Of a DNA stretch of 64,000 nt, positions 24,801 through 36,442 are shown in pieces. The translations under genes and the position numbers were made by a program. Below the pieces are notes generated by a model. The model worked only from the letters and a program-made list of their open reading frames with translations, made no database searches and was not told the DNA's origin. Every line of letters starts with the position of its first letter. Positions within the stretch are counted from its first letter, which is position 1. The DNA comes from Costus lasius (taxonomy: Eukaryota > Streptophyta > Magnoliopsida > Zingiberales > Costaceae), in the NCBI GenBank assembly GCA_027563935.2, contig CM050454.1, positions 728,501 through 792,500 on the forward strand. Direction: 5' to 3'.

Positions 24801-27720
24801 TGAGAAGGTTGGGATACCTGCTAAATCTGTATCAATTATAAAAATTGAATGTTTCTTAGATCAAAGCCAATATTACTTGAAAAGCTTCATTAAAAGACAA
24901 TACTTAGAAGCACTACTGCACACAAGTCCATTTAGTGTATGAGTTACATGCTTGTAATGCATATTGGATACTAAAATTCTAGCCTTGGTTTTTAATTTGT
25001 CCATATAGATGTACCGATCTGATGTCGAACCAATACATAGTATATGGTACCAATCAAATTAGTATCAACCATATCAACACAAGGTCAAATTAACATGTAT
25101 ACCCTGGTATGAGCAGTACAAAATGAGTCCTTAAATCCTACCACTAGCTCTAAGACAAAATTCTATTGTTTAATATGGTCATCCTTGAAGTTCAACTGCT
25201 CATAGAACTGAATGTAATCCTTTTATTTTAGTGATTATCCTTCAAGCGTTACTGCTCATAGCACTGAAAGTAATTCTTTTTGTCATACGAACTATAAACT
25301 AATCCAATTGACTATTAGCCATTCTCATTCTCTTTATCACATTCTTTGTCATATTATTCATAAACTGAAGCAATATTTTGTAGAGAGCAGTGGTTTTACC
25401 CCAAGCAAGATGTGGCTTGTAGAACATACAGAGTTCGGACATGGCATTGATTAAGCTACAATGGTAAAGCAACTTTTCTCTGGCCCATAGGTTACCATGA
25501 TAGCTACTTCTTTACTTCACCGACTCAGGGTAACAGTAATTAACTGCAGTCAAAATCCCTCTACTCTTCTTCAACAACTTTTCTAATTGCCTCCTCATCT
25601 ACTCTCCTTAATTTCCTTGCTCAACTAAGTCTTCCTCCATCCCACTTTCATCATTGCATTCCCTATCTACCACTTTCAATGATCATGTATTCCCTTCCCG
25701 TTTGACTCAGAAAACTCACAAGTTTACCAGGTGCACGTATTCATCTAACCCAATTCTACCAAACCTGAGCCAACTAACAAGTTCACCTAATAATATATTA
25801 AAACCTACCTACTAACATCACTAGGTATAGAACACCAATTAGCTACCCACTACTAATTAAATGGCTACAACTTGCAGAAAATAAAAAAGATTCCAAGAAT
25901 GTAAGTTCTTAAAAAGTTAACCACGAGTAGGAAGAAAAATAAAGGATAAATAACATTTTATGTCAATTTAAGAATGATAATGGTTTGCTTAAAATTACAG
26001 TAAAGAAGGCTATATTACAATTATAGCCAAAACAAATGTGTGAAGCGGAGAACTAGAACGTCACACAAAGATTTACAGATAGAAAATGGATTGTTTATAC
26101 ACCAAAATACATTCACTACATTACGCAAGCCTTCCCAACAAAAATTGAGTTAGCTATGTTGAAAAATTAAGTAACATTTCTTTAGTTTTGTGCTGATTAA
26201 TAAGATCAAATTGAAAGCAAGAAATATTATTGTCCTACAGAAGACCATTAGCTGGTATCAAATTGGCCTTATTGGATAAGCATAGATGATACTAGATGAA
26301 GAAACCATAAAATTATATAAATTCAATTTTATGGAATGAATACTATGAATGTGGCCATGTGGGTATGACCTGGATGTGTGAATGTGTACGGAGAAGGGGG
26401 TGTTATTGCCAACTTTACTAATTAACTATTTTACAGCTAAAAATGAATCTATTGGAAGTATGTTTTTCAATGGAAATGACATACTTGCACATTTGATTCT
26501 TCAATTAGAATGATATTCATACAGGATGTGTCTTAACTGTTAACTGATGAATTTTAACTACTATCGGTTAATGCATCCTTCAAAATGACAAACATCCACT
26601 AGTTTGGCATTTTATTACAGGTTAAGACTTCACATGTATCAATTTGAAGTCAACTCCAAGAGAGAGTGTGCTTTCTGTAACGGAAGATGGATATGTTTAC
26701 AAAAATAGTGAGGTATCATTAATTTCTCAAAGTCAGCCAAAAATCAGAGTTCAGCATGCAAAGTTGTTTCAAGCTTTTGTGAGTAGCAAAGAAGAAGGTC
26801 TACTCATCCCTAAGGCATATCTTTCGTACATACTTCACAACTTAACATTTCTAGTGATTGTGAGATAAATAAGATGTGTTCAATTATCACTAATCCTTCT
26901 TTGGATATCATGGATAGTTATAATTACAGGGACTTCAATGAAGTTTAACGAGAGAGCTACGTTGTTTTACGTCACTCAACAAATTCAAGCTGCTTCCATC
27001 TCGATAAGGTATGACACAACCAAATCATGAGTTGTACAGTATCCGCCCAGGAAAGCTCATCCAATGCTTTTATTTTTGTATTAGTTTTATTGACGACTTT
27101 TGTGTGTCATTTCAGTATAATATAGCATATAATTTAATCCGAATGCAATTATTGTAGCTGTTAGGGTTTTAAAAGCCTGATGATTTAAGATTCACATTCT
27201 CAGGGTGACAACAATACGCGCATTTCTGAACCAGCTTCTTTAGGTTTACATTATTTGGTTCTCTGTTCAGATCTCCTGAGCATTTCACTGAGAGGTAACC
27301 GCAAATGAAAAGATCCGAGGATTTCTTAAGCTAAGATGGTAAGGAAATTCGCAAATGAGGATCACATGGACCCAGATCCGAACAATCTGGTTGGTTTGTC
27401 CACCCCAGTTGCAACAGCTCCAGTAGTTCTTGAGGGTTTAAAGTGATTCAAAAACCAGATCTCGAAAAGGAACCCAAGTCACTAAGAATCAGTTGACTGA
27501 GAAATAATTCCACCAAGAAATGGTCTAGGGATCGCAAGAGGAAGGGAGAATTCGACGACTCACCGGGGGAGTAGACGGAGCTGCGGGTGCTGCCGCGCGC
27601 CGCAAAGAAGACTAGAGGGGCAAGCACGCAGAGGAAGAGGAGGAGCACGACGGGAGGCCGGAATCCGCCGCTTCTCCTTGCGCCGATTCCGGCGGCGACG
27701 GGCCGCTTGGATTGCGGCAT
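12874..27720 (-). CDS. GAUT1: Galacturonosyltransferase GAUT1 (GT8, homogalacturonan synthesis)
   Basis: Ten minus-strand coding exons join in frame to 696 residues: 27720-27564, 24826-24792, 24704-24645, 23551-23423, 23343-23235, 23153-23110, 22847-22513, 22442-22085, 22006-21419 and 13149-12874. GAUT1 adds galacturonic acid from UDP-GalA to homogalacturonan pectin in the Golgi, in a complex with GAUT7. The protein has a short basic cytosolic tail and one membrane segment (about 23-40). A stem follows with the GAUT1-specific blocks NWREQL, LENAAIERSKQVDSAILGKY and SIWRRENEN. The GT8 domain contains LAAKTIPNGIHCLSMRLT, YALFSDNVLAASVVVNSTI, the DDD motif in LFLDDDIVVQKD (521-523), CGWAYGMNVFDLRQWKK and the C-terminal HYNGNMKPWLELAM. 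These match GAUT1 better than GAUT3/4. The start is the first ATG giving a type II anchor; an upstream extension in the same frame is unlikely. The acceptor of exon 5 is the least certain. Intron 9 (8.3 kb) holds a LINE. Confidence 0.95.
13226..13357. repeat. Tandem duplication of a 66-bp unit in GAUT1 intron 9
   Basis: Copies at 13226-13291 and 13292-13357 share TAAGACATGCATG, AATCTAG and CAGTTGGAAGTTTGAGA with scattered differences. The repeat sits about 80 bp inside the intron from the last exon. Confidence 0.8.
14435..14462 (+). repeat. Two tandem 14-bp units in the LINE 5' region
   Basis: TGCTAGGGCTCCGG occurs twice without a gap at 14435-14448 and 14449-14462. This is just inside the proposed 5' end of the LINE, where short promoter-like tandem units are common in L1-type elements. 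Function here is inference. Confidence 0.7.
14684..14790 (+). repeat. 78-bp duplication with a 24-G run in the LINE 5' region
   Basis: GGTTTTCCTAGCTGTTTTCT followed by AAAGTTATG occurs at 14684-14712 and again at 14762-14790. Between them lies an uninterrupted run of 24 G (14719-14742) followed by GTGGG-type runs. Such a run can form a G-quadruplex on the plus strand, and assembly errors in its length are likely. Confidence 0.85.
14934..16136 (+). pseudogene. LINE ORF1 (DUF4283-like domain plus CCHC zinc knuckle), one nonsense codon
   Basis: The readable frame starts near 14934 and ends at the TGA at 16134-16136. It first covers a DUF4283-like region (FWANTLVGHF, GFILFRFGAVDD, KGPWFIFGKVLILKPW), then VRIHNLPLKWW and a zinc knuckle CSRCNIYGHSNKNC with C-x2-C-x4-H-x4-C spacing. 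A Lys/Ser-rich basic tail follows. It is the RNA-binding partner of the retrotransposition particle. A TAG at 15363-15365 interrupts it exactly where related proteins have a tryptophan codon (a one-base change). The N-terminal start is unclear because homopolymer C runs precede it. The last four bases overlap the ORF2 start as ATGA. Confidence 0.85.
16133..19797 (+). pseudogene. LINE ORF2 (endonuclease, reverse transcriptase, zf-RVT), frameshifted
   Basis: The frame starts with ATG at 16133, inside the ORF1 stop. It encodes an apurinic-type endonuclease (CWNVRGFN, VLLGDFNMLF, YTWSNSRMGDDR, SDHSPALL), a reverse transcriptase (KAPGVDGFNAAFFKSCW, FRPISVCQMIYRFIAKVLA, QHAFIPGRSI, LDIHKAFDSV, GLRQGCPMSPYLF, LQFADDVIIF) and a C-terminal zf-RVT zinc domain (CALCRTQPETIDHLFLHC). 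Frame changes lie near 16350, 17430-17450 and 18150 (in a C run), and stops at 19138-19140 and 19156-19158. The catalytic residues of the endonuclease and the FADD of the polymerase are still visible in the separate frames. The lesions show a copy no longer under selection. Confidence 0.9.
20437..21418 (-). other. Left-over part of GAUT1 intron 9 beyond the LINE
   Basis: Mostly AT-rich with short microsatellites: (GAT)n near 20637-20655 and (AC)n near 21152-21164, and three copies of a CATAATATAA-type motif near 21328-21372. No coding sequence recognised. Confidence 0.6.
24827..27563 (-). other. GAUT1 intron 1
   Basis: A 2.7-kb AT-rich intron separates the anchor exon (ends 27564) from the 35-bp exon at 24792-24826. 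A short open frame at 26644-26868 (+) shows no family motif. Segments near 25010-25130 with GGTACCAATC and ACCCTGGTATG resemble old repeat debris. Confidence 0.6.
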
Positions 27721-28009
27721 CGCCGACCGATTCCAAGCCGCCCGACGGCTAATGAGGGACAGAAAATGGGCAAAGCGGGGACTCTTGTTACTTAAATATG
27801 CAGAACTATCACCATCCCATAAAACTGCCATGGACTAGATTGATCCAAGTCTACTTTTTTTTTTTTTTTTTCTAATTCAATAGAGATATCTGATTAGATT
27901 TTTTTTTGTTTGTATTTTAGATTGATTGGATTTATTTTAATTTTAAATTTGCTAAATTATGCATTGAAAATTATATTTTTCTATAATTTTTATATATGTC
28001 TTTTGAATT
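27721..28009 (-). other. GAUT1 5' flank
   Basis: The first 110 bp are GC-rich 5' UTR-like sequence. A long T run at about 27857-27874 and AT-rich DNA follow. No clear TATA box was identified. Confidence 0.35.
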
Positions 28010-28975
28010 TAGAGCTTTTTATACGAGATTACTATTCGGTTTAAATTGAACCAAACCGAATCAAATAGGATCAAACCAAATAGAATTTGTTTCAATAGTA
28101 ATAAATTGAACCTGAATCAAATTTTAGTAAAACCGGATAAGAACCAAATCATTCAGTTTAAACCGAATAAGCATAGTATAATTTTTATGAATTCTATTTT
28201 TTTTTCATCCATTCAGCTACATGTTACCACTCAACCCTTTTCGTCGATGCTTGAATTAGACCTTGAATTCGCCATGAATCCCAGCGGCAAGTTCGGAAAC
28301 CTCGCCACCGGCCTTCTCCCTCTCTCCAATCCCTTTGCCGCACGCTATGATTTCCCTAATCCGACCCCGATCTAGACCGCGTCGCTGTCGCAGCTTGCTT
28401 CTTCTTCTACAGATTCCTTGTGATGTCGACACATGCTTTGTCAACCATGTCCAGGAAATCCTTCACCACCCATGCTTGCTCTGCCCTAATTCCCTTTAGC
28501 TCCTCATTCGCCCCCTCCACGAAAGCCCTCATCTCCCTAGCAAATCGCCCTCCGCCGCCGCTCGCTCCCAGGAGCGGCATGATCTTCGAAACGCATGCCT
28601 GAAGCGTGGGCCACTCGGTGATGAGCGCATCGTAGTTGATTGTTACCACATTCTTTAGATTCATGAATTCATCGCTGAGCCCGCCGACATTTGGTAGCCC
28701 CAGCTTTGTGTACTCAAACTCCCTCTTCTCCCTAATCGGTTTGGTGATTAGCAATCGGTTTTTTAATTTTATTTTTAATTAATATCAAATCTAGTACGTT
28801 TCGATTTTTATAGATTTTGAAAAGAAAAATTTAAAACCCAACCGATTTGATTTCACTCCTGTTGAACCCGAATCATCCAAACCGAATAACTAAAAAATTA
28901 AAACAAACCAACTATTTTGATTTGGTTCGATTCAGTTTATCGGGTGGACCGATTAATAGACAAGCTTAAAGATAA
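28010..28975. mobile_element. Repeat with inverted CCGAA/TTCGG-rich arms carrying a gene fragment
   Basis: The left arm (about 28030-28170) holds ATTCGGTTTAAATTGAACC and many AACCGAAT words. The right arm (about 28830-28960) holds AAACCGAATAACT and, read in reverse, AAACTGAATCGAACCAAATC, so the arms are imperfect inverted repeats. Between them is a GC-richer segment homologous to a formin FH2 domain. I read this as a non-autonomous DNA element that captured a gene piece; exact ends and target duplication are unresolved. Confidence 0.45.
28388..28754 (-). pseudogene. Formin FH2-domain fragment (C-terminal end)
   Basis: The minus-strand frame reads EYTKLGLPNVGGLSDEFMNL, KNVVTINYDALITEWPTLQA, RFAREMRAFVEGANEELKGI and VVKDFLDMVDKACVDITRNL. 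These are the last helices of a plant class-I formin FH2 domain, the part that binds actin filament ends. About 30 residues normally present between the EELKxxREEQA and VKDFL segments are missing, so there is an internal deletion. The frame stops at 28407-28409 with TAG just before KKKQ, where formins usually have QKKK (CAG to TAG is one base). No other formin exon is seen nearby, so this is an isolated, broken fragment. Confidence 0.8.
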
Positions 28976-30470
28976 TGGACTCAAATTTTGTAATTTTTAG
29001 TTTAGTTTTTTTTAATATTTTAGTTTTATATATTTAGCTAGTTATTTTTTTTTCAATATAAACTTGCAAGGAATTATAACTTATAATAGCAAAAAAAATA
29101 TAAAATATCTCCTTAATAAAAAAAAAATCATTTTTTTATTATTTATCGGTATCTATATTCAAAGTTTATAAGATATATTTACCTCCATAATTTCATCTTT
29201 TTATATATAGGTAATAATATTTTTATCTCTCTTATCAAATTTTTTCTTGAATTTAATTTTTAGCTTATGAAAATGGAAATAAAATATTTTTAATTTATTT
29301 TAAATAAATAATATTTAAAAATAATAACATTGAGAATGCATGATAATATTCACCTCAACTTTTAATTTTTTTAAAAAAAAGATATATTTTTTTAATTTCC
29401 TCTTGTTTTCTTTTTAGGAAACACAAGTATAACAAAACCAAGTGTATATCATAAGGGCTCATATGTTTCACACTTCATATAATGCCTTAATGATTTTATT
29501 TATTTGTGGAATTATATTCTTTAATGATGATGCCAAGTAAATGAGAATAACCTTACATAAACGACGCAACTTATATTAGCTTACTAAGGCCCTATTTGGA
29601 ACTAATGCATCTTCTATTTCTGTAGTGGCAACAGCTTCAACAATAGTTGAGCGAGAAAAATAATGCTTCATTAGACAGCTTAATTTTTTAAGATAAATAT
29701 GTATGATTATCAATAACTCAGAATATATATATATAATTACTGGTTGCACCATTTTTATTTGGAAAATTATTGTTTACCCCCTGAAATCAGTTTATAGTTT
29801 TATCTCAACAATACCTCAAAATTTTTGTTCTATTCATTTTGAACCTTGAAGTTCACATTGCACTCGAAGCTTAAGATATATATGGTGATTGTAATATATT
29901 TCGAGAATTAAAAAACATAGGCTAAAATCAAACATACTAAAACTCAAGAGGTAGAAGATGAGATAAATTATATACTTCAAGTACCAAATACAAAAAAATA
30001 AAAATTACTTCGTACTATTAGTTAGTGAACAATAATTGTTGTCTCCACTCTCCACTGTTAATCTGATTCTAGACGCATGCCAGTTGGTATTGACTGAAGA
30101 AAAAAGGCACGTTCAGAGAATTCTTTTTATCATGCATTTAACGGCTGAAGCAGACAACCAAGCAAATCAGCTGAGCTAGTTAGGGCAGAGTGCAAACAAG
30201 AGGCAAGTAACAGGTCGGATGATTACAATATATAAGTTATATACAACAAACATTATAAGGCTGCCTACTGCTGATGGTCTTTGCCTACAACAATTCCACC
30301 ACAAGTGAGAGTCTCAAGAGAAAAAAGCAAACTCGTCACAATATTTTCTATGTACGTCAGTACAGCTTCATTAGTCAACTAATAAAAGGAACATTTCTCT
30401 ATGTCATTAGATGGACGCGGCCTTCCGATGTGGGAGCCTTTTCTTTTAGGTTGTCTTTCAGTTTTGAAGC
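28976..30470. other. AT-rich intergenic region, nothing recognised
   Basis: About 1.5 kb between the formin fragment and the stop of the PRR gene. It contains long A/T homopolymers and no coding signal. The last few hundred bases should include the PRR 3' UTR. Confidence 0.5.
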
Positions 30471-33400
30471 TCATCCGGCAGCTGAATCACTCTGAAAGGC
30501 ACCAGCTAGTCTCGGCCGAGAATTGGGCTTCTCTTGTCGAACAAATTGCCCCTTCACTCGAGGACGCTGCTCCGCAAGTAATTTTCTGCTCTGGTAGCGA
30601 ACCTGTTACAGCAGACACACTATTAATGATACGAAAGTCATTATCTCCAAATTGGTCACATATTTATGAAAATTTTCTTTTGTTGATTCAGAAGAGTTTG
30701 AACCAAAGTTTTCAGTTTTGATCTGCTCCAAATAAAAAAACCTATTGCAACCCAATCCAAGAGATGATTGATACAAGGACCAATTTAGTATAATAGGTAT
30801 CACGTATCATTTATATCCAATATACCAATCCTGGTTAACTACTGGAACTTTGCAATTGAAAAAATAGAATAGTACCTTCTTCTCAAAGCATCTTTCTTTC
30901 CTCTTCAGTCGAAATTTGTTTAAGGCCATTTCTCTTTGAGTTAACCGCTGGGAATCTGCTCCTGGGTTCGTTCCTTCACATGCCATTATGCGCTCGTCAT
31001 TTCCATTCACTGTGGCAGGCCATAAAACATGTGTTGTAGACGCGTGCCCAGTAGTTCCACTTAGAACGCTACCACTCTCACTGCTATTTAGATGATTTCT
31101 GCTAACGCCATTGCAAATGCTACTACCGCTTTCTCCAGCAGCGGATGAAAAATGCATCTGTTCATCGAGTTCCATGTGTTCATCCTGCTTTCCTCCGGAA
31201 TGATGACAAGATGTGCCTCTAGAATTCTCCTCATCAGCCTGGTCAGTTTGGTGTGAAAAGTTTGCCTGATTGGTCGCTTGCTGCAATATAGATGATGTGG
31301 AACTCCAAAACGGATGACCTGGCTGTGGATAGAACATTTGTTGCATAACTGTGCAATAGCCAGAACTCAAAGGCACGTCTCCAACTGGGACAGTAAATGG
31401 AATAACTCGAATAGGGGTGCATTGAACCGCCATTCCATCTTGAACTGAAGATCCTTTTGAAGGGGTCTGAGTCTCTTCCATATTCATTGTAGAACTCTGA
31501 TCTTTTAGAGGTTCAAGAGACCTGACTCCATGGCTTTCAGTTCCAGAATTCTGTTGTGTCAACAATGTAGGTATCATTGTCCTATTATTGTACCTGTCAC
31601 AAACAACACCTTGAGTGGATATTTTTCAATGATAAATAATGTATGCGAAAGCCATGTCTGAAACAATACTCATCTTATTTTGTTTATATATAAGCTAAGA
31701 AATACCTCGAGTAGTCTATGAAAAAGCCAAGTCTGAAACAATCCCAACTAATTTTGTCTTATACATAAGAACAAGTAATATCTATTGCTATCAAACAAAC
31801 AAGGAAAAACAATCAATTATATGAAGGACAAGCCTGTCTTTTGGAAGTGTTACTCCACAGACAAATAGAAGTTCCAGCTGTATTTTACATCCAGAAGTAC
31901 AATGGTGTTTGTTGAACATAAAACCAGCTGAAAGGAAAAAAAAAGGAAAGGTTCCCTCTCACGTAATATCAATTGTACACAATGCCACCTAAAAGCTAAA
32001 TCTTATTTTCTGCTATTTGCCTTATTGGGCACCGAGTAATAAGTAGCATTACGTTTGATTACTACTTTAAGATAAAAAGCCAAAATGGACCTCGAAAACA
32101 GCTAAATACATCGTAAGATATCCACTGTAACAAACTCTAATGCTCTTAGAGTCTCATTTTAACAGATTAGAATCTCCGACCATCTTGGTTTACATTTAAC
32201 AGTTGTAAATGCAAGCTCACCTCAATGGAAATAACAAACGAACCATCTGAGAAACCATTTTCCATGAATAAGAGATACGGTGCTTGCTAAACATCTGACT
32301 TGTTTGTTCATCTTCGGGTTCTTCTATGTTCAAATATTATAAATTTTCAATCAAAAGAAGCACACGTCAAAAGCAACTCATCAAGTGTCCTCTTGAATTA
32401 TAGTGGGCTGTGTGTATATATATATATGTACACACGCACATATGCAGCTCAATCAGATATGATGAGACCACTTGGTGAATTCTTCAGATGCTATTATAGT
32501 AGGAAAGCAATGTTAAGCTTTGGCATTAACGGATTACTGCATTAAGGATTCCAGACTAGGACGGTAAAATATACAGTCATACCCCTACATGCAATGACAT
32601 CATTACACCTCGAATTCAAGATGACTAGCTGGTAAAAGTCAACTGACAGCAATGTTTTATCTAGATAAAAATTATTCTTGGCTGTAGAAGTATGGAAAAG
32701 GCAACGAGATAGAAAATAAATCTAATCGGATGTATTTAAGAATTTACTCAACAGGACACAGCACCGGAAAAGAGAACTTAGGATTGAAGTACGAGATCGA
32801 AAATTGCAAACCATTTAGTTGACAATTGAATCAGAGTAAAATACTCACAATGAGAAAGCTGATGAACTTGAATGGTTCCATGCATTGGATTCATCACATT
32901 CTTGCTTCTCAGAAAATGTCCCTTCATATCTTTTCAAAGAGAGCTCCAAATGAGGCATGCGACTTGACTTGCATGTAATGTTATTATTGTTCACTGCTAA
33001 ATCTCTAGATGGAGGTATAATCGGCAATTGATTAGCTATCACTCGGATCAATTCAGGAACCTTAGAAGTCATATCATGATAACTTCCCTCGCCACGAGTT
33101 TCATTGTTGATGTCATTGAAATCGAGGGATCGTTTTTGCATGGGACCAACAGTTTTAGTCACTGCAGAATCAACTAATCTCATTTTATGAAATTTGAAAA
33201 GTATATAAAAACAGGGATATAACGAATGTAAATATTACCTTTTGCATGTTCACATTTATTTTCCATTTGAATACTGTTTCCACTATGATCTATTGATGTA
33301 TCTACTGCTTGTGGCAGCTTCAGCTCCAGTGTCTTGTGTGTACTTTCAGCTTCTACATCAGACCTCGTACAAGAACTCTGTGTAACAGGTAAGAAAATGT

Positions 33401-36000
33401 GAGGTTACTACGAAGAAAAAAAAACTCTTCATAAATATGTATAGTCAATCCATAAAGTCACAAGTAGCAATGTGCCAAGTTATCCATGGCGTGACTCATC
33501 AATGAGCTAAACAACGTACACAACATAGTACAACGTGTCTAGTTCTGCCACTAGTGTAAGGAACTGCAGTGTAAAGTGTGAATATACATGTGTGTGTGTG
33601 TCATTGTAATTATGCATATCAAGCAAATAGTTGGTAGAGTTGCTACCGAAAGTTCTCACCACAATAATGATAATGCACATCACAACATGCAAATCTTCAC
33701 ATATATGTCCTGAAGCAAATGTAAAATATAATATAATATGAAAAAATCTTACTTGAGCATCACTCCCTTGCTCACTGCACTCTTTATTTGCCTGCACAAT
33801 ATCCACATGCTCAACTGACTGTTCTATTTTACCAGAATTAGATTTCAGTCTATCCTTTGCCTCACATTTATCTTGAATTCCATGTGTTTTGTAATCTCCA
33901 TTTACCTGATGGAGCATGAAATTCACCAGAAGATAAATTTGAGCTCAAAAAGAAGGATGAATATTAGATTAAATGATGAAATTGAAGCTTACGATTTGCC
34001 TTCTCCAAACATGCTGCCACAAATTCCTTAGCTCGTTCCTACGAATTGGCTTAATGAGAAAATCTGCTGCACCTTTCAACATGCACTTGAACACCATGCT
34101 CACAGAATCGTGTGAAGACATCACTGGATGAAATAGTATGGTTTATTAGTGAAAATATGATTGTGAAGAATATTCTCTAAAAAGTAGTTACAAGTCAAAC
34201 ATCAATTGGATCGTACTTATTACTGGAATATTCCTGCAGGCATCATGATCCATTATCAAGGAGAGAAGGCCAAATCCTGAGATTGACGGCAAGTCAACTT
34301 CAGTCAGAACAAGGTCAATACTCTGAGGCTTCTCCTTCAGTGTATCCCATGCCTTCAAGCCATCTGATGCTGCAGCAACTGTATCGAACACCAAACGAAG
34401 AAATTATAAGAACACACCTCTTATGAACTTATAAATTTAACACTGCCAATTTACTTTGAAACTGAAAAGCATGTTCTACAGTATCTTGTATAACTTCAAG
34501 AGTGCCACGCGTAGAAAAGCTGATACTAAATAAAGCAGTGTACAGTAATTTTATCAATGCAGAATCAAGAACTGACGAGTGTTAGGTTCCTTGCAATTAA
34601 AATTGGTGAGAGAATTATCAAATGCATGTCTCTAGTATGACATAGCTATAAAAAAATAGATTTTTTTTGAGAAAGGCCAATGTAGCTTCATTATTTTTTT
34701 TTTCTTTTGGTCATAGTAGCTTCATTAAATTGATTATACTAAGTGTACATTTAATAAATCCTGCCACAGAAATGGAAAAACCAAGAATGAAAACTGGAGA
34801 CATCATTTATCGTCATTCACGTTAAAAAAAAAAATACCCAGACTGATTATCTGTAAGATTTCAGTATAAAAAAATGTTAACGCAGAACAAAGTCAGAACA
34901 CTCGTGCAACAAACAATCTTTCATGTCCCTAATTACATAAAACGGTCAAACATGCACATGGTAATAGCATCCATCTCGTCATCAAATTTTAGACCTATTA
35001 AATTTCTACTTTAAGCACAAAACAAAAGAACCCTAAGAGATCTCAAATCTCTAAATAATTATAAATAAGAGGTTTCATTACAGTCCACATAATAGGGCTC
35101 TGTACTTCCTTGGTTAGATAATGCACAATATTACTGGAGAATGGTTCTTTCTGTTAAGCTCATGTTTCTTCCAGCAAGTCACGAATATATCTTTCTGGTA
35201 CCACCATAATGGAGGGAATTTGCTGTTCTGGATTACCTACAGACCTTTCTCAAACTAGAGCTGTGTCCCCATCTAACCCAACAAGCCAACTCCAGAGAAA
35301 CTCAACATTACGTACGGCATAGAGGCCAAGAACCGAAAATTTTGAGCGAATAGGGCCGTCATCCCTAGTGGATCTTTTGAAATGATAAAACAGGCATCTA
35401 ATTCACCTACGAATTTCTAGCACAATAAGGAAAATTCCACCCATACCAATTAGCACAAATGACTCTCAAATCGGTTGAAGTAACAAAAAGGCGGTAAGAA
35501 AAACCATATTTAGTAAACTTAGACGTAGTCTACAAGTTGAATCAGAGATAAATGTGAGCGTGTTTCCGAATTCAAAGCGAAATCAAGGGAGAAGGGATAC
35601 GTTTGGATGGCACCGCACGGAAACAATCAAATACATACCCCAACCCCATGAAAATCCATGACATGATCCAATCCTTTGAATCTGGGAGAAACAGCATAAG
35701 ACGCGTGCGAATCGCATTCACAATCCAAAGAATCATCAAAACCAGAAGAAGAAACAAACCTCTGTAGCTGCACTTCCTGAGGAGAGCTGCGATGATCTGC
35801 CGAGTGGAATCGTCGCCTTCGACGAGCAGCACCCTAACCGGCATCCTCGGCAAGAACTTTTCCCATCTCAACACCAGTCCTTTGTCTCCCACCATCTCCT
35901 CCTCCTCCGCCACCTCCGCCACCTCCGTCTCACGACCTTCTACCACCACCGCGACCGTCGCCTCTTCCCTTCCCTCTACTCTCTCCTCCACTCCGAACAT
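30471..36000 (-). CDS. PRR95: Pseudo-response regulator, PRR5/PRR9/PRR59/PRR95 clade (circadian clock)
   Basis: Eight coding exons on the minus strand join in frame to 662 residues: 36000-35760, 34378-34217, 34123-33993, 33905-33753, 33377-33239, 33161-32849, 31593-30876 and 30602-30471. Clock PRRs are nuclear transcriptional repressors of CCA1/LHY-type genes. A receiver-like domain (about 53-170) has [38 protein letters not shown] and [19 protein letters not shown]. The phosphoacceptor Asp is Glu (E107), which is why these are pseudo-receivers. The variable middle has [10 protein letters not shown] and SSSAFSLYNN, the repression-associated region. The CCT domain, [17 protein letters not shown] then [20 protein letters not shown], is split between exons 7 and 8. 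[14 protein letters not shown] and WQHVWRRQ place it with the PRR5/9/59/95 group rather than PRR3/7/37 or TOC1; the exact ortholog is inference. The first ATG (36000) gives an acidic tail; M36 is an alternative start. Confidence 0.93.
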
Positions 36001-36225
36001 TTCACCTCCACCTCACAATTCCACTTTCACCGAGCACGCCTCTCCGATGGCTCCGTCTCAAACAAGAATCCGAGAAAAAGAAAAAAAGCGTCGATGGCGT
36101 GACGAGTCCCCTGCTCCGCCCACGGCGCTCTTGTAACTCTTGTTCTTCGCCTCTTCTCTCACAAGTCGAGTCGGTGCGGTAAGCAAAACCAAAGATCCGC
36201 TCCTCCGCGTGTCTAACAACGCTAG

Positions 36226-36234
36226 AAAATATCT
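36226..36234 (+). promoter_or_regulatory. Evening element 1 (AAAATATCT) upstream of PRR
   Basis: Exact AAAATATCT on the plus strand, 226 bp upstream of the PRR start codon. It is the known binding site of CCA1/LHY/RVE MYB factors that control PRR genes. It lies just outside the tandem duplication and may be in the 5' UTR or core promoter. Confidence 0.6.
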
Positions 36235-36274
36235 TCCTCCCTCATCGCTTCTCGACCCTTCGATTGGCGTGCGG

Positions 36275-36336
36275 GCCACGTCAACCCGTCTGCGCGCTTG
36301 CCGCCTCCCATCGAGCTGGGCCCCGACTGACGTGGC
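36275..36336. promoter_or_regulatory. Inverted pair of TGACGTGG motifs (repeat copy 1)
   Basis: GCCACGTCA at 36275-36283 and TGACGTGGC at 36328-36336 face each other 44 bp apart. The same pair recurs in copy 2 at 36858-36866 and 36911-36918. TGACGTGG is a bZIP hybrid C/G-box type site. Confidence 0.5.
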
Positions 36337-36433
36337 GAGAGCTGGGTCACCTATTCCGATATTTGCCCGGCCCGCCCAGCCCGAACTGGCCGTCCTCGTC
36401 GCGACGCGTGTCGCGAAGCGGACGACCGATGGA

Positions 36434-36442
36434 AGATATTTT
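36434..36442 (-). promoter_or_regulatory. Evening element 2 (in repeat copy 1)
   Basis: AGATATTTT on the plus strand, which is AAAATATCT on the strand of the PRR gene. It lies in the first copy of the duplicated promoter block, next to the ACGT/CGCGTG motif at 36454-36459. Confidence 0.6.

Noticed and set aside
26644..26868. 74-codon plus-strand frame in GAUT1 intron 1
   Set aside because: No motif; lies antisense within an intron and is short enough for chance.
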